Assembly (NCBI GenBank): GCA_018398585.1
Contig: JAGTTD010000026.1
Span: 4,159,001-4,223,000, forward strand
Origin: Simmondsia chinensis
Lineage: Eukaryota; Streptophyta; Magnoliopsida; Caryophyllales; Simmondsiaceae
Direction of reading: 5' to 3'
Length of the DNA stretch: 64,000 nt
The notes under the pieces were generated by a model. It was not told where the DNA came from. It did not search any database and saw nothing but the letters and a program-made list of their open reading frames with translations. The stretch's first letter is position 1; each line of letters opens with the position of its first letter. The position numbers and the translations under genes were made by a program. This document shows positions 1-9,803 of the stretch, piece after piece.

Positions 1-519
1 TACATTTTCCTGTCCAATTTGATTCTAAAATTGATTGAAAAATCAGATAACCATAGTGTTTATTATATACCTCGAGTTATAACACACCACACCCGGACTT
101 TGTAGTCAATTACTAGAAAAACAAATACACGCAAAAGGTGTGACATGCTAGAAAAGCAACAAGAAAAAGCCTAAGAAGATTATTAATTTCGTTAATGATT
201 GTTGTATTATCTAGCATTACGTCTTTTTAGCTTTTAAATCGTCATTCCAGTTACCTATAATGTAGATAATGCCTTCTTAATCTTTTTCCAATTTTCTATC
301 CTTTTCTAGAGCATGATACCCCCCATACACTTATGTAGCAAGTATAATGTCTTTTTTAATCTTCTTTGCTTCTTAATCTCACATAATTTAAAGGTGTTTG
401 GATTGAAAAGAAAAGTATTTTTAAATAGAAATTTTTTACTTTTTAAACAGAAGAAAAGAAACATTGCTTCTCTTTTAAACCAAAGTATAAGCAGAAACTA
501 TTCATCAAGGTCTTGCTTC
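1..519. other. AT-rich intergenic DNA, no gene seen
   Basis: No coding exon or RNA gene is recognisable. From about 388 to 505 the sequence resembles the AT-rich repeat at 2985-3235 and 6476-6860 (the phrase aaggtgtttgg followed by poly-A/T runs and a cttctcttttaaacc segment), so this part is probably a decayed MITE of the same kind. Confidence 0.4.
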
Positions 520-698
520 AGTGGTGTGAGATAAGTGAGGGGTTAGAGTGTTGCTTTAGGCCAAAGGGTCTAGAGTCCGATTCCCCCATTCACCCTCTCC
601 CTAAGGAATCCTTAAATTAGCTGACTTATGTGGAATATGGTGTGAGGGTCGCCACATAGGTCGGGGTTTACTAGGTAACTGGGTTCCTCGTTAGTTAA
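520..698 (+). repeat. tRNA-derived SINE-like element
   Basis: A B-box-like motif (agtccgattcc, about 573-583; compare the Pol III consensus GGTTCRANYCC) lies about 60 nt inside the unit. It is followed by a non-coding body and an A-rich tail of about 10-11 A starting near 697. The phrase gccacataggtcggggttta before the tail is typical of a plant SINE body. The A box is weak and no clear target duplication was found, so the ends are approximate. Confidence 0.5.
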
Positions 699-965
699 AA
701 AAAAAAACTTAAAATTTCATAGAGAAAAAGAATATCCCGACTGCACCCACATTTTACAAATATTTATGAAAAAGGTACTGCTAAAAAAAACTTTTTTCTT
801 CCCCTAATTATACTAAAACACATGCTCTTGGCATAAATTCAAATGTTGGGACAAAAAGATCGCGATATTATTAGTATTTCAGCAATACCCAGGATGCTTA
901 AGAGTTGAGCGCTATAAAAATCAATCCCTGTAACTTCAAACAGTTCATCAGGGATTGGAGACAGC

Positions 966-1157
966 TCACGAGGGCACATCTCCATTCGAAGATGATCAAT
1001 AACGACGCCTATTATCTTTCTATAGCTACACTTGGCCTAATCGCACTCAATTCACCTTCCGATGACAGATATATTATACTTGCAATCTGTGATTTGAAAG
1101 AGTGTTGAATTCAATTCATTAGACCACGCCATAGCATATATTTGCGTGAATCAAACT
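966..1157 (+). repeat. Dispersed repeat R, copy 1 (copy 2 at 61431)
   Basis: This block aligns by eye with 61431-61600. Both copies carry cgagggcacatctcc, gatgatcaataacgac or a close variant, tatctttctatagctaca, and caatctgtgattt. The second copy lacks about 20 bp in the middle. The 66-codon open frame across it (908-1108) has no domain I recognise and is disrupted in the other copy, so I do not call a gene. Confidence 0.6.
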
Positions 1158-1300
1158 GCTAGATAGCTCAGTTTTTAAGTCTCTAGGAGTGGTACCTAAG
1201 ACCGAGAACAAATCCTGCCTTCATTAAGAGAGTGAGGATTGATGAGATTACGGGAAGGCCGCAAAATTTTCTTACCATTTGTAAAAAGGAAAAAAAAAAG
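1158..1300 (+). repeat. tRNA-derived SINE-like element with A-rich tail
   Basis: An A-box-like stretch (tagctcagtttttaag, 1165-1180) is followed about 45 nt later by a B-box-like aacaaatcc (about 1207-1215) and then an A-rich tail near 1290-1300. The same A-box segment recurs at 61610-61640, where it is cut off by a hAT end. That copy is therefore truncated, and the pair is part of the duplicated block R. Confidence 0.45.
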
Positions 1301-1303
1301 ATT

Positions 1304-1428
1304 AACCACTACCACTCAGTACCTCAAAGAGGCTTCCACTACGACAGGGTCCAGAGAAAATAAGATGTTCACAACCTTATTTGCTACCCTGAAGGGAGGT
1401 TGTTTTCAAAAGACCCTCATTTACAAGA
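1304..1428 (-). repeat. Degenerate SINE/LINE 3' tail (Au-like)
   Basis: Read on the minus strand, it ends in a diverged form of the shared tail: an equivalent of aaccaccttc-aggg-tagc, then gttgtgaacatc, cagggtc, and cctctttgaggtactgag. The same order is seen in better copies at 7157-7262 and 16394-16525. No 5S head or target duplication remains, so this is an old truncated copy. Confidence 0.5.
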
Positions 1429-2716
1429 AAGAAGGAACATTTAACACAAAAAAAAAGTCAAATAAAATAATACCAGGCATGCAAGCAACAGTAAAACCGC
1501 AACAATAACTCGTAAGAAAAAATAAATAAATAAAATACGTCTGTATCAGTCAGTAAGCAGAAGCTACAGAGTGGAAATATTAAGAGGCATATACAACAGG
1601 ATGATAATACATTGCAACTCTATTTAAAACTTAAAAAGCTGCATTTTTCGCTTAGCTTTGAAAAATCTTCCAGCATTCACAGGAAACGGGCAAGCATCAA
1701 CGCTAAAGCACGTACATATGTGAGGCATGGCTCGTTTTGGGCTCTCGGATCGAGTCATACACATATCTCAATCCAAAACGAACTCGAATGAAATAAATGG
1801 CCACAGTGTGGGACTCTTTGTTGCTAAGATGACGATTCTCTACCAGCATAACTTCGTATTCTATGGTATAAATGATGCCACCACCACCCATGTTAATGCC
1901 GTTAGTAATATACGCAACGGTTTTTACAAAAAATATTTCAAATAGACAATTTAAGAACAAGTGATAAGAATATAAAACACAATTCCAACACTGCTTTGTT
2001 TCTTTCGTTGTAGACTGACTCAAGCCTTACTTTTGCGAATGCACTTCTTTTTTAATTATCTAAAAATAATTCCGATACTAAATAGCTGTCTTGCAATGAT
2101 CTGGAGTTTTCAGACAAGGTGTATAAGCTACGCGAAGCGAATACATCTTTTTGACCATGTTTAGGCTCCTTTTGTTTTAAAGGACAACATTTTTCTAATA
2201 AAAATTCTTGTCTGTACAAAATGTTTTCAATCAAAAAGTTCTTTTTCTTAAATTTTTTAGTTCTATTTAGTTGAAGAAGATGGTTTCATTCTATAAAATT
2301 ATATTTAGTTCACACTTGGCTAAATTGAGATCCAAATGAAGCATAACATGGGATTACTGCTAAAAACATCTTCCCCTTTATTCCCCTTTCGTTGAAGGGA
2401 AGTCAGCATGTTCACCCGCTGGGCAGCCTTTACAAATATTTCCCTTCTTTGCTTCTTTTGTTGGCATATGCTTAACATACACCACAAACTTTCTGGACTC
2501 CCTCACATTTGTAGTAGTAGTTATGAAGTTATGCAAATAAATAATAAAATTCAATGGAAAAAGGTTTTCCGCCAAATAAGCAGAGTCTTAGATATAGTTA
2601 CTTTAGCTCTTCATTCTGCCCTAAAATACCTGATATGGATAAGGATATATGACACTACGACACCTCAAAGGAGAGGAAAAACATTTTAAAATCTTAGAAA
2701 GTTGAATTTAACTATG
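1429..2716. other. Non-coding DNA, no feature recognised
   Basis: Only short overlapping open frames occur on both strands, with no domain, splice-site series or structured repeat that I can support. Confidence 0.4.
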
Positions 2717-2729
2717 GACACGATAAGCA

Positions 2730-2935
2730 TATGCGGTAGGGCCGGTCCAAACATTCTCCGGGCCTCACGCAAAATTTTTAAATGGGGCCCTTCATATATA
2801 ATAACATTTCTTTTAAAACTTATTATTATTAACAATTGCTACTTCAAAAACTACAACCTCAAAAATTTGGGGGCCCATGAAAGCGGTTGCTTAGAATGCT
2901 TGGGGTCATGTTCGGGCCCACGGCTCATATATGAG
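2730..2935. repeat. Degenerate repeat with GGGCC-rich ends
   Basis: The block starts with agggccggtcc and contains two ggggccc-type motifs (about 2784 and 2869), ending near cgggcccacgg. This GC-ended, AT-cored form with repeated ggggccc looks like a common class of plant MITE or SINE. I cannot define exact ends or a target duplication. Confidence 0.35.
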
Positions 2936-2984
2936 TTTGTGTTACAAAACATAGAGCAGCATACTCTTTCTTCTAAGTTGGTAA

Positions 2985-3235
2985 GAGCTTGTTTGGCCGA
3001 AACTTGAAAAAAATATTTTTTTTCTTTCTTTCTTCCTTTCTTTTTTTTTTTTTTTTTTTTTTTTTTGGTAAAAGTGTATTCAATAGGTGTATTTTTGTTT
3101 TGAAAATTTTAGTTTTTTTCTTCTACTTCTGCTTTGACAAGCTCTATTCTTCTCCTTCTACATAAAAATAGAAAAATAACTTCTACTTCTATTTAAAAAC
3201 ACTTCTCGCTCCAAGCCAAACACCTTCAGATACTG
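2985..3235. repeat. AT-rich MITE-like repeat (gtttggcc type)
   Basis: It begins with agcttgtttggccgaaa and closes with an inverted-like ccaagccaaacacctt near 3212-3227. Inside are a T tract of about 26 nt (3041-3066) and several cttctacttct motifs. The 6476-6860 region has the same phrases (tttggccaa, tgtattcaat/tgttttcaat, cttctacttct). Confidence 0.45.
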
Positions 3236-3311
3236 GAAAATACTTTCTTTTTTTTTTTTTCCTAAAAAAAGAAGCTGGTCTAATAAGCTCTGAAATGCAA
3301 TATCTCATAGA

Positions 3312-3401
3312 TTATCTCAACTCACCCCGGAATCCGGCTTCTCGTTGACTATCGATCTATGCAAGCAACTCTTCTTGTCTGACTAAAGCTTCGTGCAAAG
3401 C
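3312..3401 (-). pseudogene. Sec14/SFH-type PITP gene, last exon (broken)
   Basis: On the minus strand a good acceptor (gttgagcag, ending 3402) is followed in phase by ALHEALVRQEELLA, then a TAG stop (3359-3357), then IDSQREAGFRGELR and TAA at 3312. Plant SFH proteins (Sec14 domain plus C-terminal nodulin-like region) end in a stretch like ALxEALxRQEELLAYID-Q-EAK, so this is the final exon of such a gene. The TAG stands where family members have Tyr. Phase 0 matches the donor at 4981 of the upstream exon. The family role is phosphatidylinositol/phosphatidylcholine transfer at membranes, but the lipid-binding domain is not in this window. Confidence 0.7.
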
Positions 3402-4981
3402 CTGCTCAACTAGCCAAAAGAGCAATTCAAAACGTCAGATGATTTTACAACGGAACCAAATAAATAGTGTTATTTACTTTTTTATACATGTAAGAAAAGG
3501 CGAACTAGCGAAGTCTTTTGGGGAGAGCTCGCCCTAATGCATATGCCGAAACTATAGTGCGTAGTTTTGGGTTAGGCGAATGAGAGCACTGAGTCTCCTG
3601 GTTGAATTGATGACCTAACTTGGCAATCCAATCTGCTGTCATATTAGCTTCTATGCAGCAAAGACTGGAATTTGTGCAGTTATAGGCAAAATTGAAAATG
3701 CCTTTCATTAGTTATTGCCTACTTGTTCATTCGGATGACAAAACCCAACTTCAGTTGCTGGCTAGACCTGCTAAATTTCGAATTTCATCAGGCCTAAGTC
3801 TTGACTCACGAAGTTGGCTCGTGAGTATCCATCTCAAAACCAACTAGGATTAGGTGAAGCAGTTTACTAGACTTATATATTAATCTCTTTCTCATTGTAA
3901 CTCTATTCTAGGACTAGGCTGTCAAGCTTACATGTAAAGTCCTCATACGATAAAACTAACGCACACTTGGATATGGCGATTCCAAGCAGGCCATACCCGA
4001 CACCACATCAAACGTTAAAGGGAAGAGGGGTCTCTTAAGCAGTTCGGATCATTTTGAGAATAATCAATATCTTTTTCTGATAGCTATTGATTAGTTTACC
4101 GAGATCTCTATTAGTGAAATTCAACTATAATAAATATTTTAAACATTTATCTATATGTCCCTATTTAGAAAGGTGGTTTACATATAACATTCTAAGAATA
4201 TGATAAAATACGCTTTTCTCAACCGTATAATACACGCATCATAACACATATCCATATTTTTCATTAAATTATAAATGATAATTGTAAATAATCAATATCT
4301 ACACCTAAATTAAGTATCCATATTGCATATTTTGCCGAATTCGTGACATAAAGTCTCAAATAATGAACTGAACCTATCATTTACCATGCATTATGCTGAT
4401 GTTATCGCCATTATGACTAACATTATCCCACACTCTCACAAGTCAACGAATTTTTAACCGAACTCTTTAGGTGCATATACGAATAATACACGTACGTATT
4501 AATTTTATTCAATTTTCGCACCATATTCTACTAACAGGGACCAGGACATCTCTAGACTTGAGCATCAGTTCAAGCCAAAGCAAGCAAGCCACGACAGACA
4601 TGTTCACCTCCTAGATCCACACAATTGAACAAGCCCCATAATACGCATTAAGATAAGCCTTACAAAGTGTCAAGGGTATAAAACCATTCCTCATCCTTCG
4701 CCCATCAGCTTAAACTTTTGAGATAATTATTTCTTTGACATGGTGTCAGAGCCTTATTGTCTAAGAGGTCACGAGTTGGAGTCCCAAAAACCCCCACTGT
4801 AAATATTAATATATTTCAAGCACAAGGGAATGGGAGGACCTATCCACGTTTCAAGCTCAACGGCATTTTGGCAAAGGGACATGTTAGAATATAAAACTAT
4901 TCATAGACTTTCACCCATCAACTTAAAAACTTTTAGAATAGTTAGTTACTTGAGGCAGAGGAAAATGATAGAAGAGATTAC
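3402..4981 (-). other. Probable last intron of the SFH-type gene
   Basis: The donor gtaatctc starts at 4981 and the acceptor AG is at 3403-3402; both preserve the reading frame between two SFH-like exons. The 1580-bp interval holds a TRIM retrotransposon (4668-4957) only about 25 bp from the donor. It also holds a short minus-strand frame at 3505-3708 whose EANMTADWIAKLGH resembles the end of a LINE-type RNase H domain. Otherwise it is AT-rich and non-coding. Confidence 0.6.
4668..4957 (+). mobile_element. TRIM (miniature LTR retrotransposon)
   Basis: Two related direct repeats of about 75 bp act as LTRs: 4668-4740 (tgtcaaggg...tttgaca) and about 4882-4957 (tgttagaat...aggca). The first is followed at once by a primer-binding site complementary to initiator-Met tRNA (tggtgtcagagcc, 4741-4753). 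The second is preceded by a purine tract (caaagggaca, 4872-4881). The internal part is about 140 bp and non-coding. The LTRs are diverged and no 5-bp target duplication is evident, so this is an old copy that depends on other elements for movement. Confidence 0.75.
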
Positions 4982-5382
4982 CTTCTTTGTGGCAACTAAC
5001 TCTGCCTCCAATGCATCAAACTGAAAAGAAGCAGCATTTATCATCTCCTCTTTATCGTTAGGCATTCGAAGAGGATCCTTCTGCAGAAGATTAACCTTCT
5101 CTTCGACCTCATCTAGTCTTCTCAAAACACACGAGAGATCTTCTTCTGTGAACCGTGAAGCCTATGAAGAAGGTTGGAACAACTCTTTCAGTCGTGTTCC
5201 AAAGATTATTTCTGGAATACTACATGCATGTTCAGAAACAAAGCTCAAAACATTTCTTGGCAGCTTCAGCATCACTGAACGAGAGAGCGTGTACAGGCTC
5301 ACGAAGAAAGTTATGATCATAGCCCAAGCACGAACGATGCTTCTTTGAACAGTTCATTGGACCCGACAAATATATACACGCG
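4982..5382 (-). pseudogene. Sec14/SFH-type PITP gene, penultimate exon (stops)
   Basis: The minus-strand frame reads RSIVRAWAMIITFFVSLYTL, a hydrophobic segment like the one in SFH proteins after the Sec14 domain. It continues to FTEEDLSCVLRRLDEVEEKV, then NDKEEMINAASFQFDALEAE and LVATKK at a gtaatctc donor. This matches the coiled-coil C-terminal part of plant SFH proteins in order and spacing. An in-frame TAG at 5164-5162 (after FQPSS) and a TGA at 5356-5354 interrupt it. The 5' limit is uncertain: an acceptor-like tttacag ends at 5383, but the TGA would then be inside the exon. No upstream exons are visible at higher coordinates, so the gene appears truncated as well as stopped. Confidence 0.65.
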
Positions 5383-6475
5383 CTGTAAATCAAATTACAT
5401 AAATCTTATAAGTGAGACCAGTTCTAAGAGCTATCACAATTCAATTAACAGTAAGCAATGAAAGTTGCCAACTAACTCTTGTAATCTCCAGGAGGTGATG
5501 CCAAGGCATTGGGATCGAATCCCACCTTCATCAAACGATAAAGTAGAAACCCCAGCCACCATAAAAACCTTCCCACAACCACCACCACAAACCTCATTAC
5601 AACTTCGTCCCACAGCTGCAAGAAACTCAAAAAATGCAAATATTTCGTGCTAAAAAAAGCAATTTGGCTATTTGAAGTCAAATTCTATGTCTCCAATTCG
5701 TATCCAACTCAAAGAAAACATGACTCAAACAACTGCTGAATCACTTTGATTAGAACATACTTGCAAATGGTTTGTTGGCTAATTATATCATTCAATTCAA
5801 AAAAATGATTAAATCATATGGACATATTGTAATCAATTTTCTTGAATTTATTTATGGGAGTACTTTAATTTTTTATTATTGTTTAGCATCGTCTTTTTTT
5901 TTATATATATGCTTTAATGGTTCAAATAATGACATCTCTTGTATATCTAATATATAACGATATAAACGCTCCCTCCATGCTCCCAACTTTAGAAACTTCT
6001 ATGCCATCCGCTTCCGTGTTCCCGTTCCCGCTCCAGCTTATGCTTCGGCTACGCACAACCATGCTTTGTCCACCTTTTGAGCAAACACAACCATCAAAGG
6101 TTAGTGGCTGTTGAAGCCACTGCCATCACCAGCAGCACCACTACAGAATCCAATTGTTGTTATTGGACCCCTTTGATTAAATGTCGGCGCTTCTTCCACC
6201 GTCATCACCCTAATGTTTGGTCTTGTCAATCATCTTCCCTTAGGCTTCGTTTGGTTCGATAGGAAACAATTTTCCTTTAGTAAATATAAATTTTCAAGAT
6301 TAAGAATATTTTCATCTCATTTAGAAGACCTCTATTTGCATTATTTTGTGTGGAATGGTTGTCTAGCACATTTGAGGCTGGACTCTAAATTAGAAAAGTA
6401 TAAAGATTGGGGTGTGTTAGAAGTAGTAGGGCAAACGAAAACGACTTCCTTTATTGTTGAGTTAAGAGTCTAAGA
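5383..6475. other. Non-coding DNA, no gene recognised
   Basis: A B-box-like ggatcgaatcc at about 5512-5522 could belong to a decayed SINE but has no recognisable partner A box. The rest shows only short frames and AT-rich stretches. No further exons of the SFH-type gene were found here. Confidence 0.4.
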
Positions 6476-6860
6476 GTCTATTTGGCCAAATTGTGAATAA
6501 ACTGATTTTTTTCATAAATATTTTTTGTTGAATCACTTTTGTAATATATGCTTTCAATTTAAGCACTTTTGTTTGAAAAAAATTTTAGTTTTTGCTTCTA
6601 TTTCTACTTTAAAAGAAAACGACTTCTTTTGTTGTTGAGATGAAGTGCCTATTTGGCCAAGGTGTGATAAAACAGGTTTTTTTTTTTCATAAATACTTTT
6701 TGTAGAACCATTTTTGTAAAATGTGTTTTCAATTGGAGCACATTTGTTTGGAAAAAAACTTTAGTCTAAAGCAGAAGTACTACAACTCATCTTTGGTTAA
6801 AAGAAAAAAGAACGATTTCTACCTCTACTTGAAAACACTTTGCTTTTCTGGCAAGACACC
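6476..6860. repeat. Tandemly duplicated AT-rich MITE-like unit
   Basis: Two units of about 175 bp lie head to tail (about 6476-6645 and 6648-6835). Both contain ctatttggccaa, ttttcataaata, tttttgta, ttcaattt/ttcaattgg, gtttg-aaaaaa and ttttagt. They are clearly related to each other and to 2985-3235. Confidence 0.6.
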
Positions 6861-7156
6861 CTTGAATCCTGCAACTTCTTTTTCCCAAAAAAAAAAAAAA
6901 AATGATCAAATAGGCTCGAAGTCAATTTCTTCTAAATGGCAGAAGAAGCTTTCCCTTAAAGTTACTTTATCTCATACATGTAAGCAAGCAATAACAGCAG
7001 CGTAGAGAAGGACTTTCATCCAACCATTTGAAACCTTAATTTTTGATCACTTTCATCCATCGTCTTTCCCTCTATTTTTGCTTTTTTGGTTAGGAGGGAG
7101 GGAGGGAGAAAGAATGGTAAGAAGGGGAGAAGGAAGCAACAACACCACCAACAACA

Positions 7157-7262
7157 ACAAACCTAGCGCCTAGAAGACTCCCGATAAGGTGGGGTCGAAG
7201 GGGAAGGGAATTACACAACCTTACCCCTAAAGAGTGCTACCCTGAAAGAAGGTTGTTTCCAA
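7157..7262 (-). repeat. Truncated SINE/LINE 3' tail (Au-like), minus
   Basis: The plus strand reads accaccaacaacaacaaacc (inverse of the TTG-repeat terminus), then agcgcctagaagactccc, cacaaccttacccc, gctaccctgaaagaaggttg and tttccaagagccc. These are, in order, the inverted tail motifs of the family. It is 5'-truncated: no 5S head is seen. Confidence 0.65.
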
Positions 7263-7584
7263 GAGCCCAAAATTTGGAAAAGCAAAAAAGAAACATTTAA
7301 TTCAATTGCATCTCGTCAATAATGAGTACACATACATTAGTTTAGAAATGCATCCATAAAGCAAAAATTAGGAAACTAAATAACACAAAATATAAAAACT
7401 TGATAAAATATTTATAATCGCAAAATAGAAAAACTTCCTAAACATAAAAGATTTCCCAAAACCAAAGAAACTTCTAGGTATTTTTTAATCAAAATTTCCC
7501 ATGCTGATGCAATATGTTTATGGTCATAAAGGTTTCTAAGGTTAGGAGCTTAGAGGGAGCACTTATATTACTGTATGTTAGATA

Positions 7585-7829
7585 AAAAGGAAAAAGGAAC
7601 ATACCCAGTGCCTCAAGGGCTCCCGCCTACGCAAGGTCTGGGGGGGACGGATGTACGTAGCCTTCCTCCTTCAGGGTGTTAACCTGAAAAGAGGCTGTTT
7701 CCTAGTGCCTCCAACCTGAGGGTGAGGACTTCCCAGGAGGTCGCCCATCCTGGTACTACTCTCGCCCAAGCACGCTTAACTTCGGAGTTCTAATGGAATC
7801 CGGTGACGGCGTGTTGGTGCCCTCTTTGG
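7585..7829 (-). mobile_element. Complete 5S rRNA-headed SINE with target duplication
   Basis: A perfect 19-bp duplication, tattactgtatgttagata, flanks it at 7566-7584 and 7830-7848. On the minus strand the first ~105 nt match plant 5S rRNA closely, including the A-box region gttaagcgtgcttgggc, the gagagtagtac element and the C-box region gacctcctgggaagtcc. These form the internal Pol III promoter of 5S genes. The second half is the shared tail: ggaaacagcctc, acaccctgaagg, ctacgtacatcc, a small hairpin, and gcccttgaggcactggg. The 3' end is tatgttcctttt instead of TTG repeats. The element is non-coding and depends on a LINE reverse transcriptase. A Cassandra-type TRIM also carries 5S sequence, but here no LTR pair exists and the duplication is SINE-like in length. 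Confidence 0.9.
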
Positions 7830-8129
7830 TATTACTGTATGTTAGATATGAAAGAAAAATTAATGAAATGTCATCCATTGAGCCTTGAATATCAAAACAA
7901 AGTTAGTTAAGTAATAACCAAGAAAATTAAATACTGCAATGAATAAAATCAAAGAAATTGATTCCAACATGTCTATACAATTCAGTCATTCTTTAAATAA
8001 TAGAATTATATAATTAGCCAATAATAGAATTATATAATTAGCCAACAAATCATCTAATAAGTATCCTCTTATCAAATGATTCCATCATTATTTGAATCAT
8101 GTTCCCATCAAGTTTGATACGGGATTGAA

Positions 8130-8330
8130 AAAGTGAATCTATGTGTAAAACATTAGCATTTTAGGAGTTTCCCGTAACTATACCAACGAAAGATCCCTGA
8201 TACGTATTGGAAACATGAACCTGACTTTGAAACTCCAAATCACATTTTTGAGCATGAAGCATTAGTATTTTAGGAGTTTTCCGCAACTATGGGACCAACT
8301 AAATATCCTGACACACATTGTAACACGAAT
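8130..8330. repeat. Short tandem array, left part
   Basis: Units of about 115-130 bp repeat the phrases gcattagtattttaggagtttt, cgtaactata-gaaccaac, taaagatccctgatacacattgg-aacatg and actttgaaact. The array resumes at 9807-10080 after the LINE insertion. Confidence 0.7.
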
Positions 8331-8337
8331 GGAGATC

Positions 8338-9440
8338 AACAATAGAAGTCATCCACTTCCTAAGGCAGACAATAGAGCGATACAGGGAGAGATAAAAAGA
8401 TCTTTACATAGTTTTCATTGATCTGGAGAAGGCATATGACAGAGTGTCAAGAGGGGTCCTATGGAAAGTGTTGGATAAGAAAGACATTCCAGTGCCATAT
8501 ATGAGGGCCATTAGAGACATGTATGACGATGCACAAACTAACGTGCAGACATCGGAAGGAGAGACAGAAGCTTTCCCGATGACAGTAGGGGTACACCAAG
8601 GATCTGCCTTGAGTCCCTTTCTGTTTGTTCTAGTAATGGATGAGCTCACTAGGCACATCCAAGGGGATGTGCTTTGGTGCATGCTTTTTGCAGATGACAT
8701 AGTTTTGGTAGGAAAATCTCGAGAAGAGGTAAACGAGAAGCTGGAATTATGGAGAAGGGCATTAGAATCGAAGGGCTTACGGATCGATAGATCCAAGATC
8801 AAGTACATAGAACTAAAGTTCGGTCTTGAAAACACGACTAGCATAGTAGACGTCAAGGTAAGATCTGAGACCATATAGAGAAAAGAGAGTTTCAGATACT
8901 TGGGTTCCATGGTTCAGCGCAACGGCGAAGTAGACGAGGATGTCAACAACCAGATTAAAGTAGGCTGGCATAAATAGAGGATGGCTTCTACAGTATTTTG
9001 CGACATAAGGTTCCCATTAAAGCTAAAGGGGAAATACTACAAGACGGTAGTGAGACCGGCTATGTCTTATGGGGCGGAGTGTTGAACAATGAAACAACAT
9101 CATATGCAGAAGATGAAGGTCGTGGAGATGAGGATGCTGCGGTGGATGTACAGACACACGAGGAACGATAGGATCAGGAATGATGTCATCAAAGACAAAT
9201 TGGGCGTCGCATCGATTGAGGATAAATTAAGGGAGCAACGTTTGAGATGGTCGCTGCTCCAATCAGGAGATGCGAACAGCTCCATAATACACTACGGAGG
9301 AGAGGGAGAGGCCAGTTAAAGAAGAGACGGATGGAGACGATTCGACAGGACCTCACCCACCTAAACCTATGGGAGGAGATGACCTTAGATAGCATTCAGT
9401 GGAGGGCTAGCATAGGGGTAGCCGATGTAGTGGCTTAGAG
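8338..9440 (+). pseudogene. RTE-clade LINE reverse transcriptase, partial
   Basis: Conceptual translation gives the RT core: VFIDLEKAYDRVSRGVLWKV near 8409-8468, then VGVHQGSALSPFLFVLVMDE near 8588-8647, then CMLFADDIVLVGKS near 8678-8719 with the FADD catalytic motif intact. After that come YLGSMVQRNGEVDEDV and a C-terminal RMLRWMYRHTRNDRIRND segment (about 9130-9183), as is usual for plant RTE proteins. The N-terminal endonuclease and first RT blocks are missing through 5' truncation. In-frame stops (for example TAG at 8876, TGA at 9084) and a frame change break the rest, so this copy makes no active enzyme. Confidence 0.8.
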
Positions 9441-9681
9441 CAGTGCATCTTTTACGGCTTACACTAATGTTTCTAGGTGTCTTGACTTTCTTTTTGGCGC
9501 ACGTATTAGACCACTTATTTGTATATCGGTGTACTTGAGCACTTCCATGCCTATTATTTGCCTTGTAGTTGCCTTTTATGGAGCTTTGCTTCGTAATGCC
9601 TACTCTATGCTATGTCCTGCTCTTATGCTTCGTTGCTTTCTTGCTTACAGGCTTCCATGCTCCCATGACGACAAGCTTCTC

Positions 9682-9803
9682 AGGTTGGGGGTCCCCGGAA
9701 ACAGCCTCCTTTCTCCTTGAAGAGGGAAGGTTGCGTACATCCACCCCCCCGACCCCGCTTAGGTGGGAGCCCTTGAGGCACTGGGATTGTTACTATTGTT
9801 GTG
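9682..9803 (+). repeat. LINE 3' tail shared with the SINEs
   Basis: It reads ggttgggggtccccggaaac, agcctcctttctccttgaag, gttgcgtacatcc, the hairpin ccgcttaggtggg (9754-9767), and gcccttgaggcactgggatt before a degenerate TTG run. The SINE at 16729-16976 has the same order with few changes. In LINE/SINE pairs this tail is the part the reverse transcriptase recognises; that role is inferred here. Confidence 0.8.

Noticed and set aside
905..1108. Open frame of 67 codons
   Set aside because: It has no ATG start in the plus sequence, no recognisable domain, and the repeat copy at 61.4 kb disrupts it.
5465..5681. Overlapping small frames with a tRNA-like ggatcgaatcc
   Set aside because: A single B-box-like match without an A box or tail is not enough to call a SINE or a tRNA.
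7585..7829. Cassandra-type TRIM (5S sequence inside LTRs)
   Set aside because: There is no pair of LTRs, primer site or purine tract, and the flanking duplication is 19 bp, not 5. The structure is that of a SINE.
7585..7829. A functional 5S rRNA gene
   Set aside because: The 5S part is continuous with the LINE-type tail, is a single copy and carries changes. No spacer array or T-run terminator follows it.
8404..8910. 168-codon minus-strand frame
   Set aside because: It is the antisense shadow of the LINE reverse transcriptase.
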